Positions 51,527 through 60,012 of a DNA stretch of 64,000 nt are shown piece by piece (the first letter of the stretch is position 1; each line of letters starts with the position of its first letter). Location: the NCBI GenBank assembly GCA_964551835.1, contig CAZKEM010000042.1:1-64000 (forward strand), read 5' to 3'. The notes under the pieces are model-generated. The model saw only the letters and a program-made list of their open reading frames with translations, was not told where the DNA came from and did no database searches. This stretch comes from JAHDCC01 sp964551835 (GTDB lineage Bacteria; Actinomycetota; Acidimicrobiia; Acidimicrobiales; SZUA-35). Both the position numbers and the translations under genes were made by a program.

Positions 51527-52831
51527 GTGCTACATCGCCTAGATTTACGAGGCAGCGGAACCGACGTTGCCGCCAAGCTACCCCGTCCCGTGATAGCTGG
51601 CTCAGAGCCGCACGCGGTTGTTGATGAAATCCTGGCCGATGTTAAGGCGAGAGGTGACTCAGTTCTTATTGAGCTAACCGAAAAGTTTGACGGTGTCGGA
51701 CTTGAAACGGTCAGAGTTCCACAAGGAGATCTTGCCAAAGCGACCGATGACCTACCGTCGGATCTTCGCCGGGCGATGGAAGTCGCAATCGAACGCATAG
51801 AAGTATTCCACCGCGGACAACTCCATGACCCGACGGTCGTGACTGAAGACGGCGTCCGGGTTGAAGCATTTCAGCGTCCGGTCCAGCGGGCCGGGCTCTA
51901 CGTTCCAGGCGGCCGCGCCGCGTACCCGTCGACTGTGCTCATGACCGCGGTCCCAGCCAAGGTCGCAGGTGTCGAGAACATAGCGCTTTGTGTCCCCCCG
52001 AGCCGTGAGCATGGAGCGGTGTCCCAATCGGTATTGGCGGCAGCGCATCTTTCTGGCGTAGACAGGGTCTATTCGGTAGGAGGCGCGCAGGCGATCGGGG
52101 CGATGGCTTACGGTACGGACACGATCGACGCTGTCGATGTGATAGCGGGGCCGGGCAACATCTATGTAGCGATAGCCAAGCAACAGGTCGCAGGCGATGT
52201 GGGCATTGCAGCTGCGTTCGCTGGTCCGTCTGAAGTGGTTGTGGTCGCCGACGACTCAGCCAACCCTAACTATGCCGCTATCGATGTCATTCTCCAGGCC
52301 GAACACGGGCCCGACGGCTTAGCTTGGCTCGTTACCTGGGACGAAGCAGTTGCCGATGCTGTTTGTAAAGCCGGAGAAGCTCTAATTTCGGATTCGCCTC
52401 GGGCAGAAGATGTTCGGGCGACACTGGCCGAAGGCGGCTATGTTGCTTTGGTCGACGACCAAGACGCGGCGCTAGAGGTCATCGACGCCATCGCTCCAGA
52501 ACATCTAGAGCTCCAGTGCCGAGACGCCGATGCGTTGGCGCGTCGGGTTAACAACGCTGGGGCCATATTCTGCGGAGACTTAGCTCCGGCCTCTATTGGT
52601 GACTACCTCGCTGGGCCTTCGCATGTACTTCCAACCTATGGGTCGGCACGGTTCTCCTCGGCGTTGACCGTCTCAGACTTTATGAAAGACCACCACATCG
52701 TAACCGTCGAACGCGAAGGCATCGAGAGATTGGGACCACACGTTGTCACTTTGGCTGACTGTGAAGGGCTCGACGCCCACGCTCAGTCGATTCGATTACG
52801 GCTAGATACCTTCAAAGACAAGGGCCGTTGA
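51527..52831 (+). CDS. hisD: Histidinol dehydrogenase (HisD)
   Basis: NAD- and zinc-dependent enzyme oxidising histidinol to histidine, last two steps of the pathway. Seen: PVQRAGLYVPGGRAAYPSTV, VGGAQAIGAMAYGTDTIDAV, DVIAGPGNIYVAIAKQQV, IAAAFAGPSEVVVVADD, LQAEHGPDG with zinc ligands, and HLELQCRDADALARRV with LAPASIGDYLAGPSHVLPT. GTG start after AGGAG. The 434 residues are normal. First gene of the his operon, one base before hisC. Confidence 0.97.
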   Translation: MLHRLDLRGSGTDVAAKLPRPVIAGSEPHAVVDEILADVKARGDSVLIELTEKFDGVGLETVRVPQGDLAKATDDLPSDLRRAMEVAIERIEVFHRGQLHDPTVVTEDGVRVEAFQRPVQRAGLYVPGGRAAYPSTVLMTAVPAKVAGVENIALCVPPSREHGAVSQSVLAAAHLSGVDRVYSVGGAQAIGAMAYGTDTIDAVDVIAGPGNIYVAIAKQQVAGDVGIAAAFAGPSEVVVVADDSANPNYAAIDVILQAEHGPDGLAWLVTWDEAVADAVCKAGEALISDSPRAEDVRATLAEGGYVALVDDQDAALEVIDAIAPEHLELQCRDADALARRVNNAGAIFCGDLAPASIGDYLAGPSHVLPTYGSARFSSALTVSDFMKDHHIVTVEREGIERLGPHVVTLADCEGLDAHAQSIRLRLDTFKDKGR

Positions 52832-52832
52832 G

Positions 52833-53909
52833 GTGAACGTGCCAAAACCAAGAGATGACCTTTTGGCTCTTTCGGGCTATCACTCGCCACAGGTCGATGT
52901 TGAGGTGCGACTTAACACCAATGAAGCTCCGACCGCTCCGCCGGCCGAGTTCAGCGACGCTGTGGCCGAAGCGGTTCGCAAGGTCGAATGGCACCGTTAT
53001 CCGGACAGGTCGGCAGTTGAGCTTCGGGTGGGCATCGCCAACCTCCACGACGTAGAACCGACCCAAATATTCGCTGCCAATGGCTCAAACGAAGTGCTCC
53101 AGACGGTGCTGTTGACGTATGCAGGGTCGGGTCGAACAGTGTTGACCTTTGAACCGACGTATGCGCTTCACACCCACATTGCTCGAATCGTCGGTGCTGA
53201 CGTCGTCTCCGGTGAACGCGACGATGGATTCGTAATCGACCCTGCCGCTGCAGCAGCGATGGTTCGTGCCCATCAACCAGCGGTGACGTTTCTCTGTTCA
53301 CCCAATAACCCAACTGGTGTGGTAGATGAGCGTTCGGTTGTCGAAGCTGTACTCGCCGAAGTTAGCCATTATGGTGGCTTGCTTGTGGTTGACGAAGCGT
53401 ATGGTCAGTTCGCTCCGTATTCGGCTCTTGAATTGCTTGAGGGTAACCCATCGTTGGTGGTCAGTCGAACGTATTCTAAAACGTGGGCGATGGCTGGGGC
53501 GCGCCTTGGTTATCTGGTAGGAGATCGTCGGGTTGTCGAACAGTTGGAAAAGGTGGTGTTGCCGTATCATCTTGATGCCGCGACCCAGGCGGCTGGCATA
53601 GCGGCTCTCGAATTTGTTGACGCTATGGATCTGCGAGTTCGGTCGATCGTTGAACAGCGTACGATTGTCGAGCGACGTTTGATTGAACTCGGTTGCACCG
53701 TGTGGCCTTCGGGTGCCAATTTTATTTTGTTTAGACCACCTGAGCACAACGGTGACGAGGTCTGGGAACAGCTGGTCAAGCTGTCGGTGCTTGTCCGCAA
53801 CACCGCTAGCTGGCCCCGGTTGACAGGTAGTTTGCGGGTGACGATTGGCTCTGAGCCAGACAACCTTCGATTTTTGGAAGCTATATCAGAAATTGTCGGC
53901 AGCCGTTGA
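52833..53909 (+). CDS. hisC: Histidinol-phosphate aminotransferase (HisC)
   Basis: PLP enzyme making histidinol phosphate from imidazole acetol phosphate. Seen: RLNTNEAPTAPPAEF, YPDRSAVELR, FAANGSNEVLQTVLLTYAG, FLCSPNNPTGV, LLVVDEAYGQFAP, and SRTYSKTWAMAGARLGYLVG with the PLP Lys. It starts with GTG one base after the hisD stop. 358 residues, full length. Confidence 0.96.
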   Translation: MNVPKPRDDLLALSGYHSPQVDVEVRLNTNEAPTAPPAEFSDAVAEAVRKVEWHRYPDRSAVELRVGIANLHDVEPTQIFAANGSNEVLQTVLLTYAGSGRTVLTFEPTYALHTHIARIVGADVVSGERDDGFVIDPAAAAAMVRAHQPAVTFLCSPNNPTGVVDERSVVEAVLAEVSHYGGLLVVDEAYGQFAPYSALELLEGNPSLVVSRTYSKTWAMAGARLGYLVGDRRVVEQLEKVVLPYHLDAATQAAGIAALEFVDAMDLRVRSIVEQRTIVERRLIELGCTVWPSGANFILFRPPEHNGDEVWEQLVKLSVLVRNTASWPRLTGSLRVTIGSEPDNLRFLEAISEIVGSR

Positions 53910-53978
53910 CCGACTCGTGATGTATCGTGTTGAGGAAGACCCCGGCGTCACCTGCCGGAATACAGCGAGTGAGCAGCC

Positions 53979-54572
53979 ATGAGTCGATCATCAACTAAAA
54001 CAAGATCAACGAAAGAGACATCGATTGCGATCTCGATCGACTTGGACGGTTCCGGTCAGACAGAAATATCGACAGGCATCCCGTTCTTTGATCACATGCT
54101 CGACCAAATCGGGCGCCACGGAGGGTTTGACCTTTCGGTCCAGGCAACCGGTGACCTCCACATCGATACACACCACACCGTCGAAGATGTCTCAATCGTC
54201 TTAGGTGAAGCCTTCGCTGAGGCGTTGGGAGACAAATCAGGGGTGCGTCGTTTCGCCAGCGGCCTGTACCCCTTGGACGAGGCGTTGATGGAAGTATCTC
54301 TTGATTTGTCGGGCCGCCCATTCTTTGTTTGGAATGTCGAGTTGCCTGACGCGTTGCCTATGGGAAGTCCAGCCTTTGACCCTACGCTGGCCGAGCACAT
54401 TTTCCAAAGTTTCGCGACGGCGGCGGGTATTACGTTGCACGTCACCTATAAAGACGGTCGTAACGTCCACCATATTCTCGAAGCCGCATTCAAGGGCCTA
54501 GCCCGCTGTTTGCGTGATGCGGTTCGCATTGATGACCCAGGCGGGATTCCCTCGACCAAGGGTTCGCTCTAA
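53979..54572 (+). CDS. hisB: Imidazoleglycerol-phosphate dehydratase (HisB)
   Basis: Mn-dependent dehydratase making imidazole acetol phosphate. Seen: ISTGIPFFDHMLDQIGRHGG, DLHIDTHHTVEDVSIVLGEA, DEALMEVSLDLSGRPFFVWN, HIFQSFATAAGITLHV and GRNVHHILEAAFKGLARCLR with paired His metal sites. It is monofunctional (no phosphatase domain). The 69-bp gap before it contains a short CCGGC/GCCGG hairpin. The stop overlaps the hisH start by one base. Confidence 0.97.
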   Translation: MSRSSTKTRSTKETSIAISIDLDGSGQTEISTGIPFFDHMLDQIGRHGGFDLSVQATGDLHIDTHHTVEDVSIVLGEAFAEALGDKSGVRRFASGLYPLDEALMEVSLDLSGRPFFVWNVELPDALPMGSPAFDPTLAEHIFQSFATAAGITLHVTYKDGRNVHHILEAAFKGLARCLRDAVRIDDPGGIPSTKGSL

Positions 54573-55189
54573 TGGCGGCAAAAATAGCGGTACTCGACTA
54601 CGGGATCGGGAACTTGCATTCGGCCCAAAAAGGTCTACTTCACCTGGGGGTAGACGCAAAGCTGACCGCCGACGAGTCTGAAATCGAAGCCGCCGACGGT
54701 GTGGTTCTTCCCGGTGTCGGAGCGTTCGGGGCCACTATGGCCGCTCTGGAACGCACCGGGCTTGATTCGGTCGCGGTCAAGGCTGCGGCGTCGGGTCGTC
54801 CGTTTCTCGGTATCTGCGTTGGCATGCAAGTTCTCTATGAACGTTCCGAGGAGGCGGCGGGCGTCGACGGTTTGGCGATCCTGTCTGGCTCGGTTCGTCG
54901 GCTACCAGAGGGCGTCAAACGGCCACAAATGCAGTGGAACCAGTTGGAGGTGACGTCTAAACATCCGCTTTTGGACGGTCTCGACGGCGAATGGTTCTAT
55001 TTCGTTCACAGCTATTCAGCTGAACCGACCGACGACGTCATCGGGGTTACCGAATATGGCGGAAGTGTTGTTGCAGCCGCCGCCTGTGACAACGTTTGGG
55101 CGACCCAGTTTCACCCAGAGAAGTCATCCAAGGCGGGTCTACAGTTGGTTTCCAATTTCGTCGACCAGGTCGTTCAACGTGTCGCCTGA
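54572..55189 (+). CDS. hisH: Imidazole glycerol phosphate synthase, glutaminase subunit (HisH)
   Basis: Class I glutamine amidotransferase that feeds ammonia to HisF. Seen: AVLDYGIGNLHSAQKGLLHL, VLPGVGAFGATMAALE, FLGICVGMQVLYERS with the nucleophile Cys, FVHSYSAEP, and TQFHPEKSSKAGLQLVSNF with the His-Glu pair. 205 residues. Coupled to hisB by TAATG. Confidence 0.97.
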   Translation: MAAKIAVLDYGIGNLHSAQKGLLHLGVDAKLTADESEIEAADGVVLPGVGAFGATMAALERTGLDSVAVKAAASGRPFLGICVGMQVLYERSEEAAGVDGLAILSGSVRRLPEGVKRPQMQWNQLEVTSKHPLLDGLDGEWFYFVHSYSAEPTDDVIGVTEYGGSVVAAAACDNVWATQFHPEKSSKAGLQLVSNFVDQVVQRVA

Positions 55190-55225
55190 TTTATCGCAAC
55201 GTTCACAGAATCGGATTAGCCAGAT

Positions 55226-55966
55226 ATGAAACTCTACCCAGCCATTGATATCCGAGAGGGCAATTGCGTCCGTCTATATCAGGGCGACTATGACAACGAG
55301 ACGGTTTACGGAAACGACCCGGTCGCTCAGGCGACTGCTTTTGTAGAAGAGGGCGCCGAGATCATTCATATGGTTGACCTCGACGCAGCCAAGTCTGGGG
55401 TTCAATCCAACTTGGGTGCGATTGAGCGTGTTTGCGCGGCGTTGGACGTTCCAGTTCAAGTTGGCGGGGGAGTGAGGTCGGTCGAAGCGGCCGATGCCCT
55501 TTACGATGCTGGAGTTTCCCGGGTAGTGATTGGCACTGCTGCCTTGGAACAACCAGAATTGGTCACGACGCTAACCGGCATGGGGCGGTCTGTTGCGGTC
55601 GGCCTCGACGCTCGTGGTGACAAGGTCGCGACCCATGGTTGGACACAAGATTCGGGTCGCACGGTTTTTGACCTTGCGGCCGAGTATGAATCGGCGGGCG
55701 TCGAAGCTCTGATCGTTACTGAAATTGGTCGAGATGGAACATTGGAAGGGCCCGACTCCGAAGGGCTTCAGAAGTTGTTGTCGGTCACTTCCATCCCCGT
55801 TATCGCTTCTGGAGGTGTCGGTGTGCTCGAAGATGTTACAACCTTGGCCAGTGTCGAAGTCGAAGGCCGTCGGTTTGAGGGAGCGATCGTGGGTCGGGCG
55901 CTTTACGAAGGAAAGTTCTCGGTCGCCGAAGCGCTCCAAGCTTTGAAAATGAGTGAAAAATCATGA
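55226..55966 (+). CDS. hisA: ProFAR isomerase (HisA)
   Basis: TIM-barrel isomerase of ProFAR to PRFAR. Seen: YPAIDIREGNCVRLYQGDYD, HMVDLDAAKSG, VPVQVGGGVRSVEAADALYD, VVIGTAALEQPELVTTL, ALIVTEIGRDGTLEGPD, PVIASGGVGVLEDV and GAIVGRALYEGKF. The loop reads QVGGGVRS, the HisA form, not the SGGIRDD form of the dual-function PriA used by many actinobacteria; a separate trpF at 63372 agrees. Overlaps hisF by 4 bp (ATGA). Confidence 0.94.
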   Translation: MKLYPAIDIREGNCVRLYQGDYDNETVYGNDPVAQATAFVEEGAEIIHMVDLDAAKSGVQSNLGAIERVCAALDVPVQVGGGVRSVEAADALYDAGVSRVVIGTAALEQPELVTTLTGMGRSVAVGLDARGDKVATHGWTQDSGRTVFDLAAEYESAGVEALIVTEIGRDGTLEGPDSEGLQKLLSVTSIPVIASGGVGVLEDVTTLASVEVEGRRFEGAIVGRALYEGKFSVAEALQALKMSEKS

Positions 55967-56736
55967 AGACGGTCCGAGTGATTCCGTGTCTCGACGTCGA
56001 TGATGGTCGAGTGGTTAAGGGCGTGAACTTTGTCGGTCTTCGAGATGCCGGTGATCCGGTTGAACTGGCCGCGCTTTACGACGAACAGGGAGCCGACGAA
56101 CTGGTCTTTCTCGATATCGGAGCCTCGCACGAGGGCCGTCAGACCACGGTTGAGATGGCAACCGCGGTTGCTGAGAAAGTCTTTATTCCATTCACGATAG
56201 GTGGAGGCGTCCGGACCGTCGACGACGCTCGGCTTTTGTTACGGGCAGGCGCCGACAAAGTGTCCATCAATTCTGCAGCCGTCAGCCGACCAGAACTCAT
56301 TACTGAAATAGCGACAGAGTTTGGTTCGCAATGCTGTGTTGTCGCCATCGACCCTCGTCGGTCAACGACGGTGGGGCTGGGTTCCGGTTATGAAGTTTTT
56401 ACCCGCGGGGGTCGGCATGCGACGGGTCTTGACGCGGTCGAATGGGCACAGGAAGCTGAACGGCTAGGTGCGGGTGAACTGCTTGTCACCTCGATGGACC
56501 GGGACGGCACCTACGAAGGCTTTGATAACGAAATGTTGGCGGCAATAACGGCGGTCGTGAATATTCCCGTTATCGCTTCGGGCGGTGTTGGGTCGGTCGA
56601 ACACCTGGCCGACGGTGTTCTTGACGGCGGCGCCGATGCAGTTCTTGCGGCGAGCATCTTTCACTTCGGGGAGGCGTCGATCGCCGATGCTAAGAAGTCT
56701 CTTTCTGGTGCCGGGCTCGTTGTTCGCCCAACCTAG
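55963..56736 (+). CDS. hisF: Imidazole glycerol phosphate synthase, cyclase subunit (HisF)
   Basis: TIM-barrel cyclase forming imidazole glycerol phosphate and AICAR, with HisH. Seen: RVIPCLDVDDGRVVKGVNFV (catalytic Asp), ELVFLDIGASHEGRQTTVEM, PFTIGGGVRTVDDARLLLRA, ADKVSINSAAVSRPELI, CCVVAIDPRR (second catalytic Asp), GAGELLVTSMDRDGTYEGFD and PVIASGGVGSVEHLADGV. 257 residues, complete. Followed by a hairpin at 56771-56818. Confidence 0.97.
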   Translation: MKTVRVIPCLDVDDGRVVKGVNFVGLRDAGDPVELAALYDEQGADELVFLDIGASHEGRQTTVEMATAVAEKVFIPFTIGGGVRTVDDARLLLRAGADKVSINSAAVSRPELITEIATEFGSQCCVVAIDPRRSTTVGLGSGYEVFTRGGRHATGLDAVEWAQEAERLGAGELLVTSMDRDGTYEGFDNEMLAAITAVVNIPVIASGGVGSVEHLADGVLDGGADAVLAASIFHFGEASIADAKKSLSGAGLVVRPT

Positions 56737-56770
56737 CTAAGTCAGAAGACTGGTGAACGATTGAGAACAC

Positions 56771-56818
56771 TGAACGGCCAACGGTTCTTAGCGGGCGATG
56801 CGGACCGCTGGCCGTTCA
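56771..56818. terminator. Hairpin after hisF
   Basis: Arms TGAACGGCCA and TGGCCGTTCA are perfectly complementary, and inside them CGGTTC can pair with GGACCG (one wobble), extending the stem past a mismatch. It lies 35 bp after the hisF stop. No T-run follows, so it may be a weak terminator or an mRNA-processing/stability structure. Confidence 0.55.
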
Positions 56819-56914
56819 CGCGAATGTGTGCAATTCGCGTCACTAACGTTGACTCTAGTTGTTGTATGGCCTAGATGAAACTTCATGTATCAATATTGTC
56901 TTGTTTGTGAATAA

Positions 56915-57367
56915 TTGTTCGGTCTGGTGCCAAATTTTGTCGCCGATAGTGCTCCGGGTGCGATTGGGGCTAGCTTGTCTGACGTGGCTAACGACGAATC
57001 TGAATCTGACGACAACCAAACCAACGGTACAGTCAAGGCTCCTGTGAGTCAGTCGAAACTTGCGATCAAGATGCTCAACGACCGAGTTTTGGTGAGTTTG
57101 GAAACGGCAGAAGCCGATCGGATGTCGTCGGGCGGGATCGTTATCCCAGCGACGGCCCAGGTTGGCAAACGGTTGACCTGGGCGCAGGTGGTTGCTATCG
57201 GGCCCAACGTGCGTTCTATGGAGCTGGGCGATCGAGTGTTGTTTAACCCTGAGGACCGGTACGAGGTTGAAGTTGGTGGCAACGACTACATTATTTTGCG
57301 GGAACGCGATATTCATGCCGTTGCCGCTAGCAGGCTTGACGATTCGCCAACCGGGCTCTATCTGTAG
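56915..57367 (+). CDS. Divergent GroES-like co-chaperonin
   Basis: The C-terminal part from about residue 48 follows the Cpn10 fold: KMLNDRVLVSLETAEADRMS, SGGIVIPATAQVGKRLTWAQ, VVAIGPNVRSMELGDRVLF, EVEVGGNDYIILRERDIHAV. The mobile-loop region (DRMSSGGIVIP) is present. The N-terminal 45 residues are acidic/polar and their start is uncertain; TTG 56915 is the longest, and GTG codons at 56929 and 56983 are alternatives. It is unlike canonical GroES in having the N-terminal extension and an extra tail (SRLDDSPTGLYL), and there is no groEL beside it. Partner unknown. Confidence 0.78.
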   Translation: MFGLVPNFVADSAPGAIGASLSDVANDESESDDNQTNGTVKAPVSQSKLAIKMLNDRVLVSLETAEADRMSSGGIVIPATAQVGKRLTWAQVVAIGPNVRSMELGDRVLFNPEDRYEVEVGGNDYIILRERDIHAVAASRLDDSPTGLYL

Positions 57368-57568
57368 AATGACTCTCGCTACGTCAAATGGGCTCGACTT
57401 CAACGATCGAAGTTGAGATTTCCAGATTTGATCGGCGTTTTGATGGTTTGACTCTACTGACCATTTGATGACGTCGTCTCGCAGATTCCAGCAGACGCGG
57501 AAGTACGTAAGCTGACTCCGTCCTCCAGTGGAAGTCAGGTCGGTCTTGAATATCGGTGGATCACGACA
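57368..57568. other. Intergenic stretch before the Mth938-like fragment
   Basis: Together with the fragment it makes a 468-bp gap before the ABC exporter. A 26-codon ATG frame (57388-57468) and an open frame without a start codon leading into the fragment are seen, neither matching a family. No RNA or promoter identified. Confidence 0.4.
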
Positions 57569-57724
57569 ATGGCCCGTGCTTGGGATTGGTACGAAACTGG
57601 GACACGTCACGACCCTGGTGTTCAGGTAGTTGACGTTGACGAGCTGATCGAGCGTGGCTGTTCCCACCTTGTTCTGAGTCGAGGAATGGAGTTGCGTTCG
57701 AGGCGTCGTAGGTTGCTGGTTTGA
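57569..57724 (+). pseudogene. Short Mth938-like (DUF498) fragment
   Basis: A 51-residue frame reads ARAWDWYETGTRHDPGVQVV, DVDELIERGCSHLVLSRGME, LRSRRRRLLV, matching the centre of Mth938-like proteins (W-DW-ETGTRH-PG-Q-ADV-ELL-G---VLSRGM). Full members have about 110-125 residues; the N-terminal sheet and the C-terminal AV-x-N-LA part are missing or out of frame (a weak resemblance continues in another frame to about 57834). GGTGGA lies eight bases before the ATG, so a short protein could still be made. More likely a decaying gene. Confidence 0.5.
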
Positions 57725-57835
57725 GCCTTCTGCCGGTCAGTCGACACAAGTGACTGGGATGCTCACAGAATTGCTTTACGTTAGTTTGGAGGTGGCCGAA
57801 GCTGGTTTCGGGAAGTTGGGGGCAATGACTAAACT

Positions 57836-59584
57836 ATGATCGTTCATGCGCTTGGTCATTACTGGCGGCTCATGTTTTCTCTGGCGCCTGTTCAATACGT
57901 TATTCATCTCGTTGTCTGGCTTGTCGGGCAGGTCATTCTGTGGGTCCTTCCCCTGTACCTTTTCGCCCGGGTTGTAGCCAAACTCGTCGTCGCCGACGAG
58001 GTCACGTTCGGACTTGTCGTCCCCGAGCTCATCGCCCTACTTGTCATCAACGTCGTGCTAGAGATCGTGGCTATGCGGCTGCTGTTCTATTACGAAGCTC
58101 GCCTCCGGAGCAGGGTTTCGTTGGTGGCGGTCGAACAATACTCCGAACGGCTGTTGTCGAAAGAGATCGCGTTTTACGACAGCGCCCGAGCTGGTCAGCT
58201 CCTATCCAAGGCGCAGAGTTATGCGACCGCCCTCGAGGGCATCCACCGAATAGCGTCGTTTGGTTTACCGCTCCAAATAGTCTCAATTTTGGCTGCTGCA
58301 GTTCTTATCGCGACCGAGAGTATCGCGATGGCGTTGGGGTTCTTGATCTGTCCGATCCTGCTGGTCCTGTACATATCTCGAATAGTGAAACATTTGTTAG
58401 AGCCCGAGAAAATTGTTGTTCGGGAACGCGCAGCCGCGTTTGGGTTCCTGGGCGATGGGTTAGCAAACATGCGGTCTGTCAACTCATTTATGTATCGGGA
58501 TCGGCTCCAGGACAACTTTCACGACAGGTTCAACAGTTCGTTTGACGCACGTATTAAGGCCGTAGACGAACGAATTGTCCGCGTCGATTTACCTCTCGGG
58601 TTTGGTGTCGGTGCATTCGTTACATTCACTATGGTCCTCCCGTTCATGCTTGACAAAAGCCCTGAAGAAACTGCGCAGCTTTTGGCCTTTGCGAGCGCGG
58701 CGGCGCTCCAACTAGGTCGAGCGCTCTGGACGTTACAAGGCCAGCTTCAAACCTTTCTCGAACACTGTGGAAGCCTGGTCGAATCACTAGAACTCATCGA
58801 AGGGAACGAGGAAGAGCCGGACCAGCTGCCAGACTTTACCCCAACTTCGGGCACCGTGAAACTAGACAACGTCTCGTTCGCATACCGGCGTGCTTCAGAC
58901 CAGCCAGTGCTCAAATCGCTCGATCTTCGCATCGCCGACCAGCAGTCCGTTGGCCTGGTCGGGTTCTCGGGTGCAGGAAAGTCGACGTTGCTTTCACTTC
59001 TGCTCGGCTTCGAACGGCCGACCAGCGGAACGGTCCGATTCGACGGGTACGACATCAATGAACATTCCCGCCGATCATTACGTTCTCACATTGCCTACGT
59101 TCCGCAAGACCCATCGCTGATGCATCTTTCCGTAGCCGAAAACATTGCGCTAGGGACAACGGGCTTCTCCGAAAAGGAAATAGAGGATGCAGCACGCCGT
59201 GCCAACGCCTTCGACTTTATCCAAGAGCTGCCGGAGGGTCTTGACACCGTGGTAGGAGAACGAGGCGTACACATGTCAGGCGGTCAGCGGCAACGCATAG
59301 CGCTTGCCAGAGCCTTGTTGAAACCAGCCACCAAACTACTGTTGTTAGACGAGGCAACATCGTCGCTCGACTCGTGGTCTGAAACGCTGGTCCAAGACAC
59401 GCTACAAGAACTCAACGGCCAACTTTCGCTTCTGGTCGTCGCCCATCGACTATCGACCGTCAAGGGACTCGACCGAATCGTGGTCTTAGACCACGGACAA
59501 GTCGTTGAAGACGGCCCACACATCGACCTGATCGAAGAACCCGGGATTTACACAAGACTGTGGGACAAACAAACCATAACGTGA
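57836..59584 (+). CDS. ABC exporter, fused membrane and ATPase domains
   Basis: 582 residues, half-transporter. Seen: six membrane segments in residues 1-300; then the nucleotide-binding domain with VKLDNVSFAYRRASDQPVLK, Walker A VGFSGAGKSTLLSLLLG, Q-loop IAYVPQDPSLMHLSVAENIA, signature MSGGQRQRIALARAL, Walker B KLLLLDEATSSLDS and the His switch VVAHRLSTV. Substrate not evident; relatives export lipids, peptides or drugs. It lies inside the his-trp run, between the GroES-like gene and hisI, and would be a homodimer or pair with a second half elsewhere. Confidence 0.92.
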   Translation: MIVHALGHYWRLMFSLAPVQYVIHLVVWLVGQVILWVLPLYLFARVVAKLVVADEVTFGLVVPELIALLVINVVLEIVAMRLLFYYEARLRSRVSLVAVEQYSERLLSKEIAFYDSARAGQLLSKAQSYATALEGIHRIASFGLPLQIVSILAAAVLIATESIAMALGFLICPILLVLYISRIVKHLLEPEKIVVRERAAAFGFLGDGLANMRSVNSFMYRDRLQDNFHDRFNSSFDARIKAVDERIVRVDLPLGFGVGAFVTFTMVLPFMLDKSPEETAQLLAFASAAALQLGRALWTLQGQLQTFLEHCGSLVESLELIEGNEEEPDQLPDFTPTSGTVKLDNVSFAYRRASDQPVLKSLDLRIADQQSVGLVGFSGAGKSTLLSLLLGFERPTSGTVRFDGYDINEHSRRSLRSHIAYVPQDPSLMHLSVAENIALGTTGFSEKEIEDAARRANAFDFIQELPEGLDTVVGERGVHMSGGQRQRIALARALLKPATKLLLLDEATSSLDSWSETLVQDTLQELNGQLSLLVVAHRLSTVKGLDRIVVLDHGQVVEDGPHIDLIEEPGIYTRLWDKQTIT

Positions 59585-59650
59585 TTACAAGCTGCACGAT
59601 CGACGCGAAAATTGTCACAGCCGATCGCTCAGGGCGCTAAGATTCCATAC

Positions 59651-60007
59651 ATGTCAATGGCAACCCCAATCACCCCAACCAGCGATCAACTGAGCGCCGT
59701 CAAGTACACTGCTGATGGGCTGGTCGCCGCAATTGTCCAAGACGACGAAACAGACGCCGTGCTAATGATGGCGTGGATGAACGCAGAAACCCTGGCCCAG
59801 TCATTAGCCGAAGGCCGGACCGTTTTTTGGAGCCGGTCCCGACAAGAAGTTTGGCGCAAAGGTGACACATCGGGCGACCGACAGTGGATCCGATCGGCCT
59901 CGTATGACTGCGACGGAGATACGTTGCTGTTCAAGGTAACCCAAGAAGGCGACGGAGCGTGCCATACCGGAGCTTATAGCTGTTTCTTCACCGACTTCGG
60001 CGCCTAA
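59651..60007 (+). CDS. hisI: Phosphoribosyl-AMP cyclohydrolase (HisI)
   Basis: Zinc enzyme opening the purine ring of PR-AMP, third step of histidine synthesis. Seen: LVAAIVQDDETDAVLMMAWM, EGRTVFWSRSRQEVWRKGDT, SGDRQWIRSASYDCDGDTLL and GDGACHTGAYSCFF with the Cys and His metal ligands. ATG 59651 gives 118 residues; an upstream TTG is possible. It has no fused HisE domain, and hisE and hisG are not in the window. It ends 5 bp before trpE. Confidence 0.95.
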   Translation: MSMATPITPTSDQLSAVKYTADGLVAAIVQDDETDAVLMMAWMNAETLAQSLAEGRTVFWSRSRQEVWRKGDTSGDRQWIRSASYDCDGDTLLFKVTQEGDGACHTGAYSCFFTDFGA

Positions 60008-60012
60008 TTAGA

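Noticed and set aside
56855..57667. 270-residue minus-strand frame opposite the GroES-like gene
   Set aside because: It covers the antisense of a recognisable GroES-like protein and the Mth938-like fragment, has no family signal, and its composition is that of a shadow frame.
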